In this document: piece after piece, positions 7,250 to 11,262 of the stretch
How positions within the stretch are numbered: position 1 is the stretch's first letter
Layout of the letters: every line of letters begins with the position of its first letter
The notes under the pieces: generated by a model
The model's database searches: none
What the model was told of the DNA's origin: nothing
What the model saw: the letters and a program-made list of their open reading frames with translations, nothing else
Source: Actinomycetes bacterium
GTDB lineage: Bacteria > Actinomycetota > Actinomycetes > Propionibacteriales > Propionibacteriaceae
Assembly: GCA_023443125.1 (NCBI GenBank)
Contig: JAEZVO010000051.1
Span: 1-11,262, forward strand
Reading direction: 5' to 3'
Length of the DNA stretch: 11,262 nucleotides
Program-made: the position numbers and the translations under genes

Positions 7250-8623
7250 CTACCACGCTGCCAGCGCGGCTCGCAGCGACTCTTGGGCGTGCCAGACGGG
7301 AATCCGTAGCATGGTGCGATGTCCATCATGAGGCGAGAATCGCGGCCCGGGTGCGAGCTTGACGCCGACGCGCTTGGCACGCTCCGCCAGGAGCACGGCA
7401 TCGTCACCTGTGTCGACCCATACACATGAGCCACCGTGGATTGGTTCCCACCGCCAGTCCGGCCGCTGTTCACGTAGCACGGCTTCCGTGCGCTCCAGTT
7501 GATCGCGCAGGAGGATGCGCCGTTCAACGCGCGCCTCGTCGACGCGCTGCAGCATGCGCACGGCGAGCAGCTGGTCCACGACGGAGGTGGCCAGGTCGCC
7601 GGCCTTCCGCAGCTCGGTCAGCGCCCGGATTCGTGGGGCCGACGCGCGAATCCACCCAATTCTCAGCCCGCCCCAAAACAGCTTGGAGGATGTCCAGCAG
7701 CTGATGAGTCGATCGGGGTCAACGAACCCGGCGAGGCTGGGTGCAGCGCCTACTCCAAACGAAAGATCTGCGGAACAGCAGTCCTCGATGACTTGCACCG
7801 ACGACGTATTCACGACAGCTGCGAGCTCCCTGCGAGTAGTGGACGAGGTTGTTCTCCCGGTCGGGTTATGGATGCTGGTCTGGCAGAACAGCGCTTCAGG
7901 GCTGCGTTTCAGACCTTGCTCAAGCAGCGCGACATCAAGCCCATCGCTGCGCACCGGGATTCCCTGCAGCTGCACACGTTCTGAGTTAAAGACCTCGAGT
8001 GCCCCGCGATACGTAGGGTCGTCGCATAGCGCAAGGTCGCCGGGGCCGAGCAGACCACGAACCGCCAGTTGCGTGGCGTGCTGCGCTCCCGTCGTGACGA
8101 GGACCTCCGAAGGCGCAGTGGGAGTGTGCCAGCGGGTGAGGTAGTCGGCGATGGCCTGCCGCAGCACCGGAAGCCCTGCCGGGAAGTATCCGTCGGTGTC
8201 CAAGTAAGGGCCAAGGTCCCCCACTCCTCCTGCGAGCACTTCCCGGGCCACGCGCGAGGCAGGTAGGGCACCCGTCGAGAGGTCGGCAAGTTCGGCGGAG
8301 GCGTTCGTGAATGAAAACAATCGTCCCGATACCCCAGTCTGCGCCGTAGCTTTACCGGAGCGAATCCGCGTCCCAGAGCCGCGTCGGACAGTGGCGTATC
8401 CACGTTCCACGAGGATTGACACTGCAGAGGCGACGGTGCCACGCGCAATCCCGAGACTCGCCGCGAGCTCCCGCTGGGGCGGCAGGGTAATGCCGGCTGG
8501 CACGAACCCTTGCTCCACAAGGTCCACGATGGCATCCGCCAGCGACTCGGGCAGCCTCCCGTGGTCCGGGGTCCATGGTCCGAGGAGGTCAGCGAGATGC
8601 GACGCTGTCATGTGTGAGCTCAC
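7250..8623 (-). CDS. MocR/GabR-type transcriptional regulator (GntR winged helix plus aminotransferase-like domain)
   Basis: A 457-aa DNA-binding regulator that probably senses a ligand through pyridoxal phosphate. Residues about 24-90 are the GntR-type winged helix (LPPQRELAASLGIARGTV, then the wing YATVRRGSGT). Residues about 115-457 are a fold-type I aminotransferase-like domain. It retains TTGAQHA (177-183), DDPTYRGAL (201-209), HNPTG (252-256), the SSK motif with the presumed PLP lysine K314, and a C-terminal Arg (R440) in the substrate-carboxylate position. In the usual EDDY motif it reads E280-D281-C282-C283, so the Asp is kept but the PLP-contacting Tyr is Cys. The GTG at 8621-8623 gives MSSHMTAS; the ATG at 8609-8611 is a fair alternative. 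It is divergent from the Tm-1-like operon, and MocR proteins often control the divergent neighbour. A palindrome covers its start, which suggests autorepression. Confidence 0.93.
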   Translation of the reverse strand: MSSHMTASHLADLLGPWTPDHGRLPESLADAIVDLVEQGFVPAGITLPPQRELAASLGIARGTVASAVSILVERGYATVRRGSGTRIRSGKATAQTGVSGRLFSFTNASAELADLSTGALPASRVAREVLAGGVGDLGPYLDTDGYFPAGLPVLRQAIADYLTRWHTPTAPSEVLVTTGAQHATQLAVRGLLGPGDLALCDDPTYRGALEVFNSERVQLQGIPVRSDGLDVALLEQGLKRSPEALFCQTSIHNPTGRTTSSTTRRELAAVVNTSSVQVIEDCCSADLSFGVGAAPSLAGFVDPDRLISCWTSSKLFWGGLRIGWIRASAPRIRALTELRKAGDLATSVVDQLLAVRMLQRVDEARVERRILLRDQLERTEAVLREQRPDWRWEPIHGGSCVWVDTGDDAVLLAERAKRVGVKLAPGPRFSPHDGHRTMLRIPVWHAQESLRAALAAW

Positions 8624-8636
8624 ACTTAGAAGTGTG
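8612..8636. promoter_or_regulatory. Overlapping palindromes, candidate MocR operator
   Basis: GTGTGAGCTCACAC at 8612-8625 is a perfect 14-base palindrome. It overlaps a second perfect inverted repeat, cacactt-ag-aagtgtg, at 8621-8636. The half-site GTGTG/CACAC is therefore present three times in alternating orientation. The block covers the GTG start and extreme 5' end of the MocR gene and faces the divergent operon. Assigning it to this MocR protein is inference from position. Confidence 0.55.
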
Positions 8637-8656
8637 GATCATCCGCGACGCTTTGG

Positions 8657-8676
8657 GCCAATCCTCCCGAATTGGC
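8657..8676. promoter_or_regulatory. Inverted repeat in the divergent promoter region
   Basis: gccaat at 8657-8662 and attggc at 8671-8676 are perfect inverted 6-mers separated by 8 bases. The repeat sits in the middle of the 114-base MocR/Tm-1 intergenic space, a plausible second protein-binding site. It differs in sequence from the GTGTG palindromes, so it could belong to another regulator or be chance. Confidence 0.3.
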
Positions 8677-8700
8677 ACGGTATTCCGTTGGCTCTCGACC

Positions 8701-8706
8701 TACGCT
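8701..8706 (+). promoter_or_regulatory. Possible -10 element of the Tm-1-like operon
   Basis: TACGCT fits TANNNT and would start transcription around 8713, just upstream of the ribosome site aaggag (8724-8729). No good -35 is found at the right distance, so the promoter may need an activator or the call may be wrong. Confidence 0.3.
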
Positions 8707-8737
8707 GGCGTTGTTCCCACACGAAGGAGTGAAAACA

Positions 8738-9952
8738 ATGGCAGTTGTTGGCCTGATCGGCACCTTGGATACCAAGGCCGAAGAGTACCGGTGGCTCAAG
8801 GAGCGACTAGCAGCAGAGAATGTGGAAACGCTCCTCATCGACGTCGGCTCCTTCTCCACGAGCGAGCTCGCAGACGTATCCTCCGAGGAGGTGATACGCG
8901 CCGCTGGTGAAGACGCCGTAGCGCTGCGCGCGGCGCGTGACCGCGGCCGCATGATGGATGTAATGAGCCACGGGGCTGCCCAGATCGCGACGCAGTTGGC
9001 TGAGGAGGGGAAAATCCACGCGCTTCTCGCGATCGGCGGATCCGGTGGTTCGTCCGTCGCGAGCGCTGCTATGCAGGCCCTCCCCATCGGGTTCCCAAAG
9101 CTGCTCGTCTCGACGATGGCGTCGGGGGACGTGAGTCCCTACGTGGGCGAGGCAGACGTCGCGATAATGTACTCCGTCGTCGACATCGCCGGCATCAACT
9201 CAGTTTCCGAGGCGGTACTCGGCAACGCAACAGCGGCTGCTGCCGGCATGGCGAAGGCGTTTGAGAGCCGCGTCGTCCACGACGACCACAAGCCACTCAT
9301 CGGCGTCACGATGTTCGGCCTCACGACGTCCGCGGCTGATGAAGCTCGTGCGCGTCTCAGCGAACTCGGCTACGAAGTGCTGGTGTTCCACGCGACGGGC
9401 ACCGGGGGCAGAGCGATGGAGAAACTCGTCGAGTCCGATATGCTCGCCGGCGTCTGTGACCTCACCACCACTGAGCTGGCCGACGACCTCGTCGGCGGCG
9501 TCCTTTCCGCTGGCCCCGACCGTTTAGAGAAGGCTGGCGAGGTGGGCTTGCCGCAGGTGGTCAGCGTCGGCGCGCTCGACATGGTCAACTTCGGCCCCGA
9601 GGACACCGTCCCCGCCAAGTTCGAGGGAAGACGCTTCGTCGTACATAACCCGACGGTGACCCTCATGCGTACCACCCCCGAAGAGATGGCAGAACTGGGT
9701 CGGCGGATCGCCGCCAAACTGGCCACAGCCACCGGACCAACGCAGCTGTTCGTTCCACTGCGCGGAGTCAGCGCCATCGATGTGGACGGGGCTCCGTTCC
9801 GGGACGCCGAAGCCGACGAGGCGCTGTTCACGGCACTACGCGAGGGCTTGAAGGGCAGCGACGTGACGCTCGTCGAACTCGATCAGGCCATCAACGACGA
9901 AGGATTCGGAAAAGCGATGGCCGATGCTCTCCACCAAGCCATTACCGAGTGA
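8738..9952 (+). CDS. Tm-1-like (UPF0261) ATP-binding domain protein
   Basis: This 404-aa protein belongs to the UPF0261/COG5441 family, homologous to the N-terminal half of tomato Tm-1, which binds ATP. Its biochemical reaction is not established to my knowledge. Family motifs are GTLDTK (8-13), AIGGSGGSS (98-106), STMASGD (125-131), YVGEADVAIMYSVVDIAGIN (135-154), TMFGLTT (191-197), HATGTGGRAMEKL (218-230) and HNPTVTLMRTT (303-313). The glycine-rich turns suit nucleotide or phosphate binding. The ATG at 8738 is chosen over the in-frame upstream start at 8672 because aaggag (8724-8729) lies 8 bases before it and MAVVGLIGTLDTK matches the family N-terminus. The length is typical. It is the first gene of a two-gene operon with a gap of 18 bases, divergent from the MocR regulator that probably controls it. 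Cytoplasmic; no signal or membrane segments. Confidence 0.92.
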   Translation: MAVVGLIGTLDTKAEEYRWLKERLAAENVETLLIDVGSFSTSELADVSSEEVIRAAGEDAVALRAARDRGRMMDVMSHGAAQIATQLAEEGKIHALLAIGGSGGSSVASAAMQALPIGFPKLLVSTMASGDVSPYVGEADVAIMYSVVDIAGINSVSEAVLGNATAAAAGMAKAFESRVVHDDHKPLIGVTMFGLTTSAADEARARLSELGYEVLVFHATGTGGRAMEKLVESDMLAGVCDLTTTELADDLVGGVLSAGPDRLEKAGEVGLPQVVSVGALDMVNFGPEDTVPAKFEGRRFVVHNPTVTLMRTTPEEMAELGRRIAAKLATATGPTQLFVPLRGVSAIDVDGAPFRDAEADEALFTALREGLKGSDVTLVELDQAINDEGFGKAMADALHQAITE

Positions 9953-9970
9953 AACTGAAAGGAAAACACC

Positions 9971-10795
9971 ATGTCACGCCAGAAAATCCTTGACGGGTTC
10001 CGCGCCCAGGTAGCGGCCGGAAAGCCCATCATCGGCGGAGGAGCGGGCACCGGAATCACCGCCAAGTCCGCCGAAGCGGGCGGCATCGACCTGCTCGTCA
10101 TCTACAACTCTGGACGCTTCCGCATGGCTGGACGCGGCTCGCTGTCCGGCCTACTCGCCTACGGCGATGCAAATGCGATCGTCATGGAGATGGCTAACGA
10201 GGTTCTCCCCGTCGTCAAGCACACCCCCGTGCTCGCAGGCGTCAACGGCACCGACCCGTTCCGCGTCATGCCGTATTTCCTCAAGCAGGTGAAGGAGATG
10301 GGCTTCGCCGGCGTACAGAACTTCCCGACGGTCGGCCTCATCGACGGTGTGTTCCGCGCCAACCTCGAAGAGACGGGCATGGGCTACGGCCCCGAGATTG
10401 ACATGATCCGCATGGCCCGCGAACTTGATCTGCTGACCTCGCCGTACGTCTTTGACGAGGAACAGGCCAAGGAAATGGCTGCCGCCGGCGCCGACATTTT
10501 GGTGCCGCACATGGGCCTGACCACGTCGGGCACCATTGGCGCTCAGACGGCCCTCACTCTCGAGGAAGCCGCAGTAAAGGTGCAGGAGCTCGCCGACGCC
10601 GCCAAGTCGGTGAATCCTGACATCCTGTGTCTCTGCCACGGCGGGCCGATCGCCAACCCTGAGGATGCCCAGTACATCCTTGACCACACCGACGGCATTG
10701 TGGGCTTCTATGGCGCCAGCTCCATCGAGCGCTTCCCCACCGAGGTAGGAATCAAGAAACAGACTGAGGACTTCAAGTCCATCACTTTCAAGTGA
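9971..10795 (+). CDS. Phosphoenolpyruvate hydrolase family TIM-barrel protein (Tm-1 C-terminal half homologue)
   Basis: A 274-aa cytoplasmic TIM-barrel protein of the PEP_hydrolase/COG5564 family, related to the PEP mutase/isocitrate lyase-like enzymes by name only; the true substrate is unknown. Conserved blocks are IIGGGAGTGITAKSAEAGGI (20-39), YNSGRFRMAGRGSL (45-58), GVQNFPTVGLIDG (114-126), PHMGLTTSGTIG (179-190), CLCHGGPI (220-227) and GFYGASSIERFP (245-256). These include many Gly turns at barrel strand ends, which suit phosphate or carboxylate binding. A ribosome site aaagga (9958-9963) lies 7 bases before the ATG and the gap to the upstream gene is 18 bases, so the two are co-translated. 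In plants the same two domains form one polypeptide (Tm-1), which argues that the two products work together, perhaps as a complex. Confidence 0.92.
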   Translation: MSRQKILDGFRAQVAAGKPIIGGGAGTGITAKSAEAGGIDLLVIYNSGRFRMAGRGSLSGLLAYGDANAIVMEMANEVLPVVKHTPVLAGVNGTDPFRVMPYFLKQVKEMGFAGVQNFPTVGLIDGVFRANLEETGMGYGPEIDMIRMARELDLLTSPYVFDEEQAKEMAAAGADILVPHMGLTTSGTIGAQTALTLEEAAVKVQELADAAKSVNPDILCLCHGGPIANPEDAQYILDHTDGIVGFYGASSIERFPTEVGIKKQTEDFKSITFK

Positions 10796-10813
10796 GGAAG
10801 CCTCCAGAAGCGG

Positions 10814-10828
10814 ATGCCGATCCGGCAT
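10814..10828 (+). terminator. Weak hairpin after the TIM-barrel gene
   Basis: atgccg (10814-10819) and cggcat (10823-10828) form a 6-bp stem with a 3-base loop 18 bases after the stop codon. An alternative stem cggat/atccg overlaps it. There is no T-run, so this is at most an auxiliary structure before the much stronger repeat at 10867-10918. Confidence 0.25.
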
Positions 10829-10866
10829 GTCGGTTCAGGAGGTTGGATGCCGCCTAACCTTGATGA

Positions 10867-10918
10867 ACCCCCGGCCTAAATCAACTTTAATTCCTTAAAC
10901 TTGATTTAGGCCGGGGGT
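10867..10918. terminator. Long perfect inverted repeat, probable bidirectional terminator
   Basis: The arms 10867-10884 and 10901-10918 are perfectly complementary over 18 bases (GC-rich foot cccccggcc, AT-rich top taaatcaa). After one C-C mismatch, an inner 5-bp stem (tttaa/ttaaa) closes on the loop ttcc. It lies between the convergent ends of the TIM-barrel gene (stop 10795) and the small minus-strand ORF (stop 10924-10926), the expected place for a shared terminator. No long T-run follows on either side. An alternative is a mobile-element end or small palindromic insertion. Confidence 0.6.
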
Positions 10919-10923
10919 GATCA

Positions 10924-11115
10924 TCAACGACCGGCAGCATGGGCAGCTGGGTTGAGTAGCATTCGAGACGACGATTGAGTCAGGCACGCGCCGGAGTGCG
11001 TGGTGCTCTGAAGGCTGAGACAGTACTCCTGTTGCAGATCATCAAGCGCTTCAAGAGCTTGCATGAGCTGGCTGATTTCAGTCCGTATCCCCTGCAGCTG
11101 GGAATCAGTACTCAC
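10924..11115 (-). CDS. Small hypothetical protein overlapping the transposase stop
   Basis: A 63-aa ORF that I do not recognise. It starts with GTG at 11113-11115, overlapping the transposase stop as GTGA, so it could be translated by coupling. It ends with two in-frame TGA codons just before the long inverted repeat. Residues about 5-36 (QLQGIRTEISQLMQALEALDDLQQEYCL) have heptad-like Leu/Ile spacing and would form an amphipathic helix or short coiled coil; the rest is Ser/Ala-rich and looks disordered. Codon use is less GC-biased than in the neighbours, so it may be foreign DNA or not a gene at all. Confidence 0.35.
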   Translation of the reverse strand: MSTDSQLQGIRTEISQLMQALEALDDLQQEYCLSLQSTTHSGACLTQSSSRMLLNPAAHAAGR

Positions 11116-11261
11116 AGCCCCCCGGTAAACTTCCCGCGCCCGGTCGTGAAGTAGGCCAGGAACGCGGACTTCCAGCGGAGCAGGGTGCGGCCGAGGCGTG
11201 CGACCTCGGGGATCGGGCAGGTGTGGAACGTGTTGACGACCTTCTCGGCGATCCGTCGCCC
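11112..11261 (-). pseudogene. C-terminally truncated ISL3-family transposase (partial at window edge)
   Basis: The visible 49 residues match the late DDE region of ISL3-family transposases (HTCPIPEVARLGRTL, then WKSAFLAYFTTGR). Intact family members continue after TGR with a segment of the type ASNGxTEAxN, which carries the last catalytic glutamate, and about 30 further residues. Here TTGR is followed by GKFTGGL and a stop (plus 11112-11114), so that glutamate and the natural C-terminus are missing. The breakpoint lies near plus 11132. The copy is therefore probably inactive. The N-terminal part lies outside the window. Confidence 0.75.
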
Positions 11262-11262
11262 C

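Noticed and set aside
8672..8737. Upstream in-frame start extending the Tm-1-like protein by 22 residues
   Set aside because: There is no ribosome site before it, it runs through the promoter region, and the extra residues do not match the family N-terminus.
10951..10962. RMLL in the 63-aa ORF, similar to the RLRMLL end of ISL3 transposases
   Set aside because: Only four residues match and the spacing from TTGR is wrong for a simple frameshifted transposase end.

Overview
The window is high-GC DNA with actinobacterial features. These are GTG and probably leaderless starts, a sortase-type LPxTG surface protein with an extracellular LRR architecture, a MocR-type regulator and the tail of an ISL3-type transposase. 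A member of the Actinomycetota is the safe call. A Propionibacteriaceae-like host is only a guess from the style of the surface protein. No rRNA, tRNA or CRISPR array was seen.

Layout from left to right. (1) 3-215 is the C-terminal tail of an unrecognised one-helix membrane protein cut by the window edge. (2) 397-3666 (-) is a 1089-aa secreted, internalin-like LRR protein. It has a signal peptide, a possible DUF4430-like N-domain, three successive Cys-capped LRR plus beta-sandwich modules, a Pro/Glu/Thr stalk and an LPSTG motif. The hydrophobic anchor that should follow LPSTG is absent. A hairpin terminator lies downstream at 307-353. (3) 4050-7088 (+), divergent from the LRR gene, encodes glycyl-tRNA synthetase with the alpha and beta chains fused in one polypeptide. 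It has a -10 element placed for leaderless transcription. (4) 7250-8623 (-) is a MocR/GabR-type regulator (GntR-like winged helix plus aminotransferase-like domain). It is divergent from (5) 8738-9952 and 9971-10795 (+), a tight two-gene operon. Its products, a Tm-1-like/UPF0261 protein and a phosphoenolpyruvate-hydrolase-family TIM barrel, correspond to the two halves of the tomato Tm-1 resistance protein. (6) After a long perfect inverted repeat at 10867-10918 come a 63-aa unknown ORF (-) and the truncated end of an ISL3-family transposase (-) running off the right edge.

The most interesting unit is 7250-10795. A MocR regulator sits head-to-head with the Tm-1-like pair, and overlapping palindromes cover its own start codon. 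This suggests a self-contained regulated metabolic module whose substrate is unknown. It lies between a housekeeping aminoacyl-tRNA synthetase gene and insertion-sequence debris, so it may be accessory DNA. Function beyond family level cannot be read from the sequence.
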